Shown piece after piece: positions 16,109 to 24,501 of a stretch of 64,000 nucleotides of DNA. A program made the translations under genes and the position numbers. Origin of the DNA: Rhizobiales bacterium 62-47. Lineage in GTDB: Bacteria > Pseudomonadota > Alphaproteobacteria > Rhizobiales > Xanthobacteraceae. The notes under the pieces were generated by a model. That model was not told where the DNA came from, made no database searches, and was given only the letters and a program-made list of their open reading frames with translations. Position 1 is the first letter of the stretch, and each line of letters begins with the position of its first letter. The stretch is taken from assembly GCA_001899255.1 (NCBI GenBank), contig MKVX01000020.1:124001-188000 (forward strand), given 5' to 3'.

Positions 16109-18259
16109 ATGGCAAAAGCTGCCAAGAAAAAACGCGCACCCGCAATCATCGTCTTCTCGCGAGCACGCGACATTCCGTTCAACCGCATCAGGTTGTCGGA
16201 GGCCAACGTTCGCCAAACCGGCGTCGAGGCCGGCGTGGACCACCTCGCCCGTGACATCGACCGCCGCGAGGATCTCATACAGGGCCTCAATGTTCGCGTG
16301 GTTCTTGATGCCGACGGCAATGAGACTGGCGATTTCGAGACTCCGGCTGGCGGACGCCGCTACAGGTCGATCGCACGCCTGGTCGAAGCCGGTCGCTTCC
16401 CCGCCGATGGCCTTGTCCCCTGCATCGTCAAGAAGGCCGACGCCAAGACCTCGGCGACCGACGACTCGCTGGCAGAAAACACATTCCGGCTCGCGCTGCA
16501 TCCGCTCGATCAGTTCAAGGCGTTCCAGCGCATGGTCGACGGCGGGATGAGCACCGAGGAAGTCGCCAGCGCCTACTTCACCAGCCAGCGTTATGTCGAT
16601 CAGCGCCTCGCGCTCGCCAAGGTCTCGCCAAAGCTGCACGACGTGTATGCCCAGGATGCCATGACCTTGGCGATGCTGGAGGCGTTCACCGCGCATCCGG
16701 ATCATGCCCGTCAGGAGCAAGTATGGGAGGCTGTCAAGCAGTCTTACTATCGCGAGCCCTCGCGTATCCGGAGCATGCTGACCGAAACCACCGTTGCCGC
16801 ATCCGACAAACGCGCGCTGTTCGTCGGTATCGATGCCTATATGGCGGCAGGTGGCCAGGTGCTTCCGCCCTACCTCTTCGATGATGACGAGAACGGCTGG
16901 CTGGAAGATGTGGCGCTTCTCGATCGCCTTGTCGCCGAGAAACTGAAGGTCACCGCCGACGAGGTCGCGGCCGAAGGCTGGAAGTGGGTCAACGCCGACC
17001 TCGAACTTCCCTATGGCCATGATCACGGGTTGCGCGCAATCACCGGCACCTTCGCGCCACTGACCAAGAAGGAGCAGCGGCAGCGCGAGAAGTTGCGCGA
17101 GGAGCAGGAGCGTCTCGAGACTGAATATGCCGAGTACGACGAGTTGCCGGACGACATCGACCACCGGCTCGGCGAGATCGAGAAGCAGCTCGACGTCTTC
17201 GAACGCCGTCCTGCTATCTATAACTCCGCCGAGATCGCCATCGCCGGTGCCTTCGTCACTGTCGACGAGGACGGCGCCCTTGTCGTCGATCGCGGCTGGG
17301 TCCGTCCCGAGGACGAACAGCCCGAGACCGTCGACGGCAATGCCCCACAGGATGACGACGTCGCCGACGACACGCTCGCGCCGGATGGCAAGCGCACCGT
17401 CGTCACCATCGGCGGACAGCCGGCCGAGCCCGAAGAGGAAGAAGAGATCATCAAGCCTCTTCCCGAGCGGTTGGTTGCCGAACTGACGGCGCATCGCACC
17501 GTCGCGCTGAGCGATGCTGTCGGCTCTCATCCGCACATCGCCATGACGGCGCTGCTGCACCGGCTGGTCCGTGACACCTTCAAGCGCTCCACGAGCGGTT
17601 CGGCTGTCCAGGTGTCGATGCGTGAGGTGTATTTCCGTGAGCAGGGAATTGACCTCAAGGACAGCGCCTACGCGAAATCGGTCAGCGAACGGCATGCGGG
17701 CTGGAAAGCCGATCTGCCGGCCGACGATGACGCGCTGTGGGACTGGCTCGATGTGCTCGACGATGCCAGCCGCATGGCGCTTCTCGCCCATTGCGTTTCC
17801 TTCGGGATCAACGCGCTCTATGAGCGTCCAAATCCGATGAGCGCGACCGGGATTTCCGAGCACGGCCTGCGGACCCGCATGGCGGAAGCCGACCGCCTTG
17901 CTCGCGTCACCGGCCTCGACATGTCGGATGCCGGTTTCCGGCCGACCGTCGCGAACTACCTCGGCCGCGTCACCAAGCCCCGCATCCTCGAAGCGGTCCA
18001 TGAGGCGCTTGGTGAGGAGAAGGTGCGCCTGATCGACCACCTGAAGAAGGACGATATGGCGCGTGAGGCCGAACGTCTCTTGGCCGACACCGGCTGGCTG
18101 CCGGAGCCGTTGCGCCTCATCGCCGAGGCGCCGGCTGTTGAAACCTCGGCGGGGCAAGATGGCGGCGACGTCGCACTGCCGGAGTTCCTCGCCGGCGGCG
18201 ACGAGGAAGCTGCAACCGACGCTATCGACGATCCGACGGTTCTCGCCGCCGCCGAGTGA
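16109..18259 (+). CDS. ParB/Spo0J-like nuclease-domain protein of the ICE
   Basis: 716 residues. Residues about 15-130 form a ParB N-terminal domain (IPFNRIRLSEANVRQTG, then ETPAGGRRYRSIARLV), followed by the helical ParB DNA-binding part (ENTFRLALHPLDQFKAFQRM and TSQRYVDQRLALAKVSP). The long C-terminal half has a charged coiled coil (EKLREEQERLETEYAEYDELP) and domains of unknown role. It is more than twice the size of a chromosomal ParB. Large proteins of this type are constant members of alphaproteobacterial ICEs and plasmids and may act in partition, nicking or regulation. It is not paired with ParA here, which lies 15 kb away. Confidence 0.88.
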   Translation: MAKAAKKKRAPAIIVFSRARDIPFNRIRLSEANVRQTGVEAGVDHLARDIDRREDLIQGLNVRVVLDADGNETGDFETPAGGRRYRSIARLVEAGRFPADGLVPCIVKKADAKTSATDDSLAENTFRLALHPLDQFKAFQRMVDGGMSTEEVASAYFTSQRYVDQRLALAKVSPKLHDVYAQDAMTLAMLEAFTAHPDHARQEQVWEAVKQSYYREPSRIRSMLTETTVAASDKRALFVGIDAYMAAGGQVLPPYLFDDDENGWLEDVALLDRLVAEKLKVTADEVAAEGWKWVNADLELPYGHDHGLRAITGTFAPLTKKEQRQREKLREEQERLETEYAEYDELPDDIDHRLGEIEKQLDVFERRPAIYNSAEIAIAGAFVTVDEDGALVVDRGWVRPEDEQPETVDGNAPQDDDVADDTLAPDGKRTVVTIGGQPAEPEEEEEIIKPLPERLVAELTAHRTVALSDAVGSHPHIAMTALLHRLVRDTFKRSTSGSAVQVSMREVYFREQGIDLKDSAYAKSVSERHAGWKADLPADDDALWDWLDVLDDASRMALLAHCVSFGINALYERPNPMSATGISEHGLRTRMAEADRLARVTGLDMSDAGFRPTVANYLGRVTKPRILEAVHEALGEEKVRLIDHLKKDDMAREAERLLADTGWLPEPLRLIAEAPAVETSAGQDGGDVALPEFLAGGDEEAATDAIDDPTVLAAAE

Positions 18260-18267
18260 CGCGCACC

Positions 18268-18300
18268 AGCGGGGCGGCTCCCGGTCGCCCCGCTTTTCTT
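18268..18300 (+). terminator. Intrinsic terminator after the ParB-like gene
   Basis: AGCGGGGCG (18268-18276) pairs perfectly with CGCCCCGCT (18286-18294), loop of nine bases, followed by TTTTCTT. It lies 9 bp after the ParB-like stop codon. Confidence 0.8.
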
Positions 18301-18314
18301 CCCTTCCATCCCAA

Positions 18315-18345
18315 GGCCCGGCATCCCGCCGGGCCATTTTCATTT
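18315..18345 (+). terminator. Second hairpin with U-tract, directly before a ribosome site
   Basis: GGCCCGGC and GCCGGGCC form an 8-bp stem with loop ATCCC, then ATTTTCATTT, then CAGGAG and the next start codon. The same order (stem, TTTT-rich tract, TTTCAGGAG, ATG) recurs at 18860-18907, so it may work as an attenuator of the gene it precedes rather than as a plain terminator. Confidence 0.65.
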
Positions 18346-18360
18346 CAGGAGGCTGACGTC

Positions 18361-18837
18361 ATGTCCGCACACAATATCTACGATATCGCGCCCATCGGCG
18401 CCCTGATCCGCTACACGGATCACAAGCCGAAGCCGCCAGCGCGTTTCACCAAGAAGCTCGCGGCCTGGCAAAGCGGCAACGGTGTCGGTCGGCTCGTGCG
18501 CAAACAGCCGCCGCGCGATCGCGCCACCTATATCGCGCCGGCCTCGATCACCCTGCACGAGGGCAATTTCGAATCCGGCTCGGTGATCCTCGTCACCGTC
18601 ATGCGCACCCATTCGGTCGACAGCGATCTCAGGTTCGAGATAGCCGAACGTCCGAAGATCGGCATGGTCCGTGTGTTGAACCGGATCGGCGACGATGAAG
18701 AGTTGCTGTATCTCGCCGACAACCGCGAAGCTGCCGAACTGTGGCTGGCCAAGGCCGGTTATCACCATGCTCGCCTTAAGGAGATCACGGCCGACGAGGT
18801 CGGCGCCGATGTCGTCGAGGGCCGCGCCGCCGCCTGA
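18361..18837 (+). CDS. Conserved ICE protein of unknown function, 158 aa
   Basis: Starts MSAHNIYDIAPIGALIRYTD with GGAGG eight bases upstream. The protein is soluble, rich in basic residues early (FTKKLAAWQSGN, LVRKQPPRDRATY) and acidic late (EITADEVGADVVEG), with no membrane segment or catalytic motif I recognise. It follows the ParB-like gene after two terminator-like hairpins, so it is probably expressed from its own promoter or by read-through. The position between ParB-like and antirestriction genes suggests a role in maintenance or entry; this is inference from neighbours only. Confidence 0.7.
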   Translation: MSAHNIYDIAPIGALIRYTDHKPKPPARFTKKLAAWQSGNGVGRLVRKQPPRDRATYIAPASITLHEGNFESGSVILVTVMRTHSVDSDLRFEIAERPKIGMVRVLNRIGDDEELLYLADNREAAELWLAKAGYHHARLKEITADEVGADVVEGRAAA

Positions 18838-18859
18838 CCACCGCATTTCCCCACCCACC

Positions 18860-18897
18860 TGGCCCGCTGTCCCTTCGACAGCGGGCCATTTTGTTTC
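18860..18897 (+). terminator. Strong hairpin with U-tract before the 89-aa gene
   Basis: TGGCCCGCTGTC and GACAGCGGGCCA form a perfect 12-bp stem around CCTTC, followed by TTTTGTTTC. The tract runs straight into CAGGAG and the ATG at 18908. Terminator of the gene before and possible attenuator of the gene after. Confidence 0.8.
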
Positions 18898-18907
18898 AGG
18901 AGAACCC

Positions 18908-19177
18908 ATGGCTATTCCCGATCCCGTTCGCACGAATTTCAACACCATGCTGCGCGCTGCTGATGACGGCAACCTAGCACTCCTGGAGTGCCTCGACGTC
19001 GTGACGCGCGAGCCGCGCTACGTCCTGTGCGCTGTCGAACGCGACGGAGACGATTACGTGTTCGCGCCGTTCGGCCATCTCGTTGCGGATTGCAATCCCT
19101 ACGACGCTTACCTGCCGCCAGATCCCGACAATCCGGCCAGCTTCATCGAGAAGTCCGAAGACAGCGGTGCAGCATGA
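18908..19177 (+). CDS. Small conserved ICE protein (DUF6117-like)
   Basis: 89 residues starting MAIPDPVRTNFNTMLRAADDGNLALLECLD, with CAGGAG seven bases upstream. The pattern NFNTMLRAADDGNLALLEC...YVLCAVERDGDDYVFAPFGHL is that of a small family seen in rhizobial ICEs and plasmids; the family name is from memory and less certain than the gene itself. No catalytic motif. Its stop overlaps the start of the next gene, so the two are coupled. Function unknown. Confidence 0.75.
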   Translation: MAIPDPVRTNFNTMLRAADDGNLALLECLDVVTREPRYVLCAVERDGDDYVFAPFGHLVADCNPYDAYLPPDPDNPASFIEKSEDSGAA

Positions 19178-19473
19178 TGACCATCGATGAAATTTTCGCT
19201 GATGATCGCCGCAATCCTCCCTCGGAGCGCTCGCTTCCGTGGGAAGAGATGCGCGGCGGCGGCGGCGGCGTCGTCGAGCCGAAACCGCATTGGGCGTCCG
19301 ACATGGCCGTCTTCCGGCTGACCGACCGGAGCTGGTGTTCCTACGCCGACTGGATCGAGAACGGCCCTGCCGCGCGGTTCATCGATCATCCTGAAACGCG
19401 CGGTGACCACCTGATGATGAAGGCGCGGGCCATGATCGCACGCGAGATCGCAAACGAGCTTTGGTCGAACTGA
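19174..19473 (+). CDS. Small ICE protein of unknown function, 99 aa
   Basis: Starts ATGATG within the stop of the previous gene, so translation is coupled. Sequence MMTIDEIFADDRRNPPSERS then a five-glycine run, then RLTDRSWCSYADWIENGPAARF and a helical end (MKARAMIAREIANELW). Soluble, no signal. The glycine run separates two short parts. I do not recognise a family. Its stop is the first base set of the leader for the next gene. Confidence 0.7.
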   Translation: MMTIDEIFADDRRNPPSERSLPWEEMRGGGGGVVEPKPHWASDMAVFRLTDRSWCSYADWIENGPAARFIDHPETRGDHLMMKARAMIAREIANELWSN

Positions 19474-19567
19474 GAGGGAGAGGGTTGTCGGGTCGGGATG
19501 GGCCCGAACAGAAGAAGAGAGAGCGCTATCCAGACTCGTCCTCTTCCGCTCTCGGGAGATCAGCCCC
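19471..19567 (+). promoter_or_regulatory. Structured leader of the ArdB/KlcA gene (leader copy 3)
   Basis: 97 bases that start TGAGAGGGAGAGGGTTG, the same opening as leaders 1, 2 and 4, and the same length as leader 4. It shares GAGAGAGCGCT and CCGCTCTC with leader 4; GAGAGCG and CGCTCTC can form an outer 7-bp stem. TCGGG/CCCGA forms a second small hairpin. Confidence 0.55.
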
Positions 19568-19990
19568 ATGACGACGCAAGACGCCAGTACCCATGTCGCG
19601 ACGCTTGTTCCGGACAACCGCCGCGAGATGTTCTTGCCGACGATATTCGGCCTTCGCCATCTGATCGTCGCTGAAAATACCGTCCATACATTCATGGATC
19701 GTCTTAGCCCCCGAGACTATGGCGGCGGCTTCTGGAATTTCTACGAATGCGATGGCCAGCCATTGTTTCTGGCGCCGAAATCAACCTCGCGTTTCCGGAT
19801 CGAAAGCGACATCACCGAATTTCGCGGCGAGGTCTCGGCGGAGGCCGCAGGCATCATCGCCACGCTCTTCACCTTCTCACATCTCTCCTTCCAATTTGAG
19901 TCCGACCATCTGGTGGAAGGCTACCATCGCTTGCATGCCTGGTGCGACGGACATCCCGAGGCATCGGAGATCTTCCAGGCCATCGATTGA
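19568..19990 (+). CDS. Antirestriction protein, ArdB/KlcA family
   Basis: 140 residues. The pattern ATLVPDNRREMFLPTIFGLRHLIV, then RLSPRDYGGGFWNFYEC, FLAPKSTSRFRI, EVSAEAAGIIATLFTFSHLSF and HPEASEIFQAID matches the ArdB/KlcA family along its whole length. These proteins relieve type I restriction after conjugation by a mechanism different from DNA mimicry. With ArdC upstream the element carries two independent anti-restriction genes. A strong terminator follows. Confidence 0.93.
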   Translation: MTTQDASTHVATLVPDNRREMFLPTIFGLRHLIVAENTVHTFMDRLSPRDYGGGFWNFYECDGQPLFLAPKSTSRFRIESDITEFRGEVSAEAAGIIATLFTFSHLSFQFESDHLVEGYHRLHAWCDGHPEASEIFQAID

Positions 19991-19998
19991 ATTTCACG

Positions 19999-20030
19999 AG
20001 CGCTCCGCCTTTCGGTGGGGCGCTTTTTTC
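19999..20030 (+). terminator. Intrinsic terminator after the ArdB/KlcA gene
   Basis: AGCGCTCCGCC (19999-20009) pairs with GGTGGGGCGCT (20014-20024) with two G-U pairs and a four-base loop, followed by six T. A clear Rho-independent terminator. Confidence 0.85.
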
Positions 20031-20051
20031 ATGTTGGCGACCGCCATGATC

Positions 20052-20148
20052 TGAGAGCGAGAGCGTGGCGGGGACAGATGTGAGCCAGTGCGGTCGAGAG
20101 AGAGCGCTGCGCGGCTCACTCCCGTCCCGCTCTCCCGAGGTTCGCATC
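20052..20148 (+). promoter_or_regulatory. Structured leader of the helicase gene (leader copy 4)
   Basis: Starts TGAGAGCGAGAGCGTGGCGG. It can form nested stems: GAGAGCG with CGCTCTC, GCGGGGAC with GTCCCGC (one bulge) and GTGAGCC with GGCTCAC. CCCGAGG lies before the ATG. Same opening, length and GAGAGAGAGCGCT box as leader 3. Confidence 0.55.
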
Positions 20149-23100
20149 ATGACCATGACTTCCGCATCGGTGGCATTGCCCGCTGCCGCACAGCTTCCGC
20201 TCGTCAGCGATTCCGACAGCGCGCCTTTGATCTTCGCCGCGGCGCAGCTCCTCCTTCCACATCTCGAACGCGGTCAGCGCATCGACGCCGCCACCCTGCG
20301 CGGCAAGATGGAAGCTGCCTTCGGCGCTTCCGACTCCGCCGGCGCATGGGACTGGAAGACGGCCTATGACGCCTGCGAAGCCGCGACCGTCCTCTTTCTG
20401 CGCAAATACGGAAAGCCGCTTTTCCGTAAAGTCGGCAACCCGACGGCGATCCTGCCGCAGTTCGTCAAGATCGCCGGCCTGATGCCGACGCACACGCGCC
20501 GCTCGCAGGAAGCGCAGACCTTCCAGCAGTTCTCGACGCCGATTCCGCTGGGTCTTGCAGCGATGACGGCCGCCGCGATCACGCCGGCCGACCGCGTGCT
20601 GGAGCCCTCGGCCGGCACCGGACTCCTCGCCATCCTGGCCGAGATCGCCGGCAGCTCGCTCGTGCTCAACGAGCTGGCCGAGACGCGCGCCTCGCTTCTC
20701 TCTTCCCTCTTTCCGGCCCTATCCGTCACGCGCTTCGACGCGGCTCAGATCGACGACCATCTCGATCCGGCCGTGGTCCCGACCGTGGTGCTGATGAACC
20801 CGCCGTTCTCGGTCATGGCGAATGTCGAAGGCCGCATGGCCGACGCCGCCTTTCGCCATGTTGCCTCGGCGCTGGCGCGTCTCGCTCCCGGCGGCCGTCT
20901 CGTCGCCATCACCGGCGCGAACTTCGCGCCCGATGCGTCGGCCTGGTCCTCGGCCTATGCCCGGCTGCAGGAACGCGGCCGCGTCGTGTTCTCAGCCGCC
21001 ATCGACGGCTCGGTCTATGCCAAGCACGGCACGACCATCGCCACGCGGCTGACCGTCATCGACAAGATGCCCGCCGACGATCCGACCGCGTTTCCGGCCG
21101 CGCCGGGCATCGCGCCGGACGTCGCCACGCTGCTCGGCTGGCTGGCCTCGCATCTGCCCGGCCGGCTGCACGTCGATCCGTCCGTCGCCGTGCCGGTCGC
21201 GGCGCCAGCCGTCGCCCACACCGTGCGCGGCTATCTGAACCGGGCGGCGAAGGCTGCTCCAGCCGCCGCGCTGGCTGAGCCGGACGGCACTCCGCTCGAA
21301 TACGAAACCGTCGATTGGCAGGCAGCCGAGGGCGGCCACATCTCCGATTCCATCTATGAGGAATACGGACTTCAGGCAATCCACATTGCCGGATCTCAGG
21401 CGCATCCGACCCAGCTCGTCCAGTCGGCCGCCATGGCGAGCATAGCGCCGCCGAAGCCGAGCTACCGGCCGCGCTTGCCGGAGAAGATCCGCGAGCTACT
21501 TTCCGACGCTCAGTTAGAGACCGTCATCTATGCCGGCGAAGCGCATTCCAACTATCTCGCCGGCGCGTGGACGGTTGACGCCACGTTCGACGTCCTGACC
21601 GCCGCGTCCGATGACGCCAAGAGCGGCGTCCTCTTCCGTCAGGGCTTCATGATCGGCGATGGCACCGGCGTCGGCAAGGGTCGCGAGTCCGCCGCGATCA
21701 TTCTCGACAACTGGATGCAAGGTCGCCGCAAGGCGGTCTGGATTTCGAAGTCCGACAAGCTGCTGGAGGACGCGCAGCGCGATTGGAGCGCACTCGGCAT
21801 GGAGCGTTTGCTGGTCACGCCGCTGTCGCGATTCCCGCAAGGCAAGCCGATCACGCTCAGCGAAGGCATCCTATTTCTAACCTACGCTACGCTCAGGTCC
21901 GACGATCGCGGAGAGAGGGTTTCCAGGGTCAAGCAGATCGTCGAATGGTTGGGCTCCGATTTCGACGGAGTGATCATTTTCGACGAGGCGCACGCCATGC
22001 AGAACGCCGCCGGAGGCAAGGGCGAGCGCAGCGACGTCGCCGCCTCGCAGCAGGGCCGTGCTGGCCTGCGCCTCCAGCACGCGCTTCCGAACGCGCGCGT
22101 TGTCTATGTCTCGGCAACCGGCGCCACCACCGTCCACAATCTTGCCTACGCCCAGCGACTCGGCCTGTGGGGTGGCGAGGATTTTCCGTTCGTCACGCGC
22201 GCCGAGTTCGTCGAGGCGATTGAGGCGGGCGGCGTCGCGGCGATGGAGGTGCTGGCCCGCGACCTGCGCGCGCTCGGCCTTTATACCGCCCGCTCGCTCT
22301 CGTTCGCCGGCGTCGAATACGAGCTTGTCGAGCACGAACTGACGCCCGAACAAATCCGCATCTACGATGCCTATGCGGGCGCGTTCGCCATCATCCACAA
22401 CAATCTGGACGCCGCAATGCAGGCCGCCAACATCACCGGCGCCGGCGAAGGCGGATCGAGCACGCTGAACCGGCAGGCGAAGTCCGCCGCCCGTTCGGCT
22501 TTCGAGTCGGCCAAGCAGCGCTTCTTCGGCCATCTGCTCACCAGCATGAAAACGCCGACCCTGATCCGTTCGATCACGCGCGATCTCGAAGAGCGTCATT
22601 CGGCCGTGATCCAGATCGTCTCGACCGGCGAGGCACTCATGGAACGGCGGCTGGCCGAACTGCCGACCGAGGAATGGAATGACGTGCGCGTGGACATTAC
22701 GCCTCGCGAATACGTCCTCGACTACCTTGCCCATTCCTTCCCGGTGCAGCTCTACGAACGCTTCACCGACAGTTCGGGAAATCTGTCGTCGCGGCCGGTC
22801 TATCGTGACGGCCATCCGGTCGAGAGCCGCGAAGCTGTCGCGCGCCGCGATGAATTGATCGCCAAGCTCGCCAGCCTGCCGCCGGTGCCCGGCGCGCTCG
22901 ACCAGATCATCCAGCACTTCGGCGCCGATGTTGTCGCCGAGGTGACGGGCCGTTCGCGCCGCATCGTGCGCAAGCGCAGCGCCACCGTCGACCGGCTCGT
23001 GGTCGAGAATCGCGCGGCGTCCGCCAATCTCGCGGAGACGCAAGCCTTCATGGACGATCTGAAGCGCGGGCTCATCTTCTCGGATGCCGGCGGCACCGGC

Positions 23101-24501
23101 CGCAGCTATCACGCGGAAAAGTCCGCGAAGAACACGCGGCTGCGCGTCCATTATCTTCTCGAGGCCGGCTGGAAGGCGGATACCGCCATCCAGGGTCTCG
23201 GCCGCACCCACCGCACCAATCAAGCGCAGCCGCCGCTATTCCGCCCGATCTCGACCAATGTGAAGGCCGAGAAGCGGTTCTTATCGACCATCGCGCGTCG
23301 CCTCGACACGCTGGGGGCCATCACGCGCGGCCAGCGCCAGACGGGCGGACAGGGGTTGTTCCGGCCCGAGGACAATCTGGAATCGCATTATGCGCGCGAC
23401 GCGCTGCGCCAGCTTTATTTCCTGTTGGTCCGCGGCAAGGTCGAGGGATGCTCGCTCCAGCACTTCGAGGCCGCCACCGGCTTGAAGCTGATGGACTCGA
23501 ACGGCATCAAGGACGAGCTGCCGCCGATCACGACATTTTTGAACCGGCTGCTCGCGCTCACCATCGAGCTTCAGGGCGTGCTGTTCACGGCCTTCGAGCA
23601 GCTTCTTGCCGCCAGGATCGAGGGTGCGATCGCGTCGGGCACCTATGATGCCGGGCTGGAGACGCTGCGCGCCGAGAGCTTCGTCATCACCGATCGACAG
23701 ACGATCTACACGCATCCGCGTACAGGCGCGGAAACAAGCCTGCTGACGATCAATGAGCGCAAGCGCAATCGGCCGCTGACGCTCGATGACGCCCTTGCCG
23801 AACTCCGCGACCCGCGTGCGGCCCTGCTGATCAACGAGCGCTCCGGCCGCGCCGCGGTGCAGATCCCTGCGAGCAGCGTCATGCTCGATGACGGCGAGAT
23901 CGAGCGCCGCGTCCGGCTGATCCGGCCGATGGAAGCCCACAATCTGCCGATCCGGCAGATGCGCGAGACGCATTGGATCGAGACCGACCGCGATGCGTTC
24001 GCCGCCGCGTGGATCGCTGAAATCTCCGAGGTGCCACCGTTCTCCGAGACCAAGCTGCACATGGTCACGGGGCTTCTCCTTCCCATCTGGAAACGGCTGC
24101 CGCACGAGTCGACCCGCGTCTATCGCCTCCAGACCGATGCGGGCGAGCGCATCATCGGCCGCAAGGTCTCGCCGGCCTGGGCCGCCACCGCGACGACAAC
24201 CGGCTCGACCTCACTCACGCCGGACGACGCCTTCACGGCTCTGATGGACGGCCGGACGATCCTCGATCTTGCCGAGGGCCTCCAGCTTCGACGCGCCCGC
24301 GTCATGGGCGCGAACCGCATCGAGTTGTCGGGCTTTGACGACACGATGCGCGAACGCCTCACCGCCTACGGCCTCTACCATGAGATCATCTCGTGGAAGC
24401 TGCGCATGTTCGTGCCGACCGACGCCAACGCTCCGACGGTGCTCGGCAAGCTGCTTGATCGCTGGCCGGTCGCGCGCATCGGCGAGCAGGAGACAGCGTG
24501 A
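20149..24501 (+). CDS. Strawberry-notch-like helicase with N6-adenine methylase domain
   Basis: About 1,450 residues from MTMTSASVALPAAAQ. Residues about 150-300 hold a methylase fold with PSAGTGLLAI and the catalytic NPPF at about 217. Residues about 480-1050 are a superfamily 2 helicase: GDGTGVGKGRES (Walker A, about 502), FDEAHAM (about 609), VSATGATT, and GLGRTHRTNQ (motif VI, about 1015). The C-terminal 400 residues match the strawberry-notch helicase C domain. Such giants are constant in rhizobial ICEs and some phages; they may remodel and modify incoming DNA, but no member is well characterised. Start and stop overlap the next gene. Confidence 0.9.
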   Translation: MTMTSASVALPAAAQLPLVSDSDSAPLIFAAAQLLLPHLERGQRIDAATLRGKMEAAFGASDSAGAWDWKTAYDACEAATVLFLRKYGKPLFRKVGNPTAILPQFVKIAGLMPTHTRRSQEAQTFQQFSTPIPLGLAAMTAAAITPADRVLEPSAGTGLLAILAEIAGSSLVLNELAETRASLLSSLFPALSVTRFDAAQIDDHLDPAVVPTVVLMNPPFSVMANVEGRMADAAFRHVASALARLAPGGRLVAITGANFAPDASAWSSAYARLQERGRVVFSAAIDGSVYAKHGTTIATRLTVIDKMPADDPTAFPAAPGIAPDVATLLGWLASHLPGRLHVDPSVAVPVAAPAVAHTVRGYLNRAAKAAPAAALAEPDGTPLEYETVDWQAAEGGHISDSIYEEYGLQAIHIAGSQAHPTQLVQSAAMASIAPPKPSYRPRLPEKIRELLSDAQLETVIYAGEAHSNYLAGAWTVDATFDVLTAASDDAKSGVLFRQGFMIGDGTGVGKGRESAAIILDNWMQGRRKAVWISKSDKLLEDAQRDWSALGMERLLVTPLSRFPQGKPITLSEGILFLTYATLRSDDRGERVSRVKQIVEWLGSDFDGVIIFDEAHAMQNAAGGKGERSDVAASQQGRAGLRLQHALPNARVVYVSATGATTVHNLAYAQRLGLWGGEDFPFVTRAEFVEAIEAGGVAAMEVLARDLRALGLYTARSLSFAGVEYELVEHELTPEQIRIYDAYAGAFAIIHNNLDAAMQAANITGAGEGGSSTLNRQAKSAARSAFESAKQRFFGHLLTSMKTPTLIRSITRDLEERHSAVIQIVSTGEALMERRLAELPTEEWNDVRVDITPREYVLDYLAHSFPVQLYERFTDSSGNLSSRPVYRDGHPVESREAVARRDELIAKLASLPPVPGALDQIIQHFGADVVAEVTGRSRRIVRKRSATVDRLVVENRAASANLAETQAFMDDLKRGLIFSDAGGTGRSYHAEKSAKNTRLRVHYLLEAGWKADTAIQGLGRTHRTNQAQPPLFRPISTNVKAEKRFLSTIARRLDTLGAITRGQRQTGGQGLFRPEDNLESHYARDALRQLYFLLVRGKVEGCSLQHFEAATGLKLMDSNGIKDELPPITTFLNRLLALTIELQGVLFTAFEQLLAARIEGAIASGTYDAGLETLRAESFVITDRQTIYTHPRTGAETSLLTINERKRNRPLTLDDALAELRDPRAALLINERSGRAAVQIPASSVMLDDGEIERRVRLIRPMEAHNLPIRQMRETHWIETDRDAFAAAWIAEISEVPPFSETKLHMVTGLLLPIWKRLPHESTRVYRLQTDAGERIIGRKVSPAWAATATTTGSTSLTPDDAFTALMDGRTILDLAEGLQLRRARVMGANRIELSGFDDTMRERLTAYGLYHEIISWKLRMFVPTDANAPTVLGKLLDRWPVARIGEQETA

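Noticed and set aside
16022..18343. A 773-codon minus-strand open frame
   Set aside because: Exactly antisense to the ParB-like gene, whose domains are recognisable; its own sequence has no motif.
21877..23223. A 448-codon minus-strand open frame
   Set aside because: Antisense to the helicase motifs of the strawberry-notch gene.
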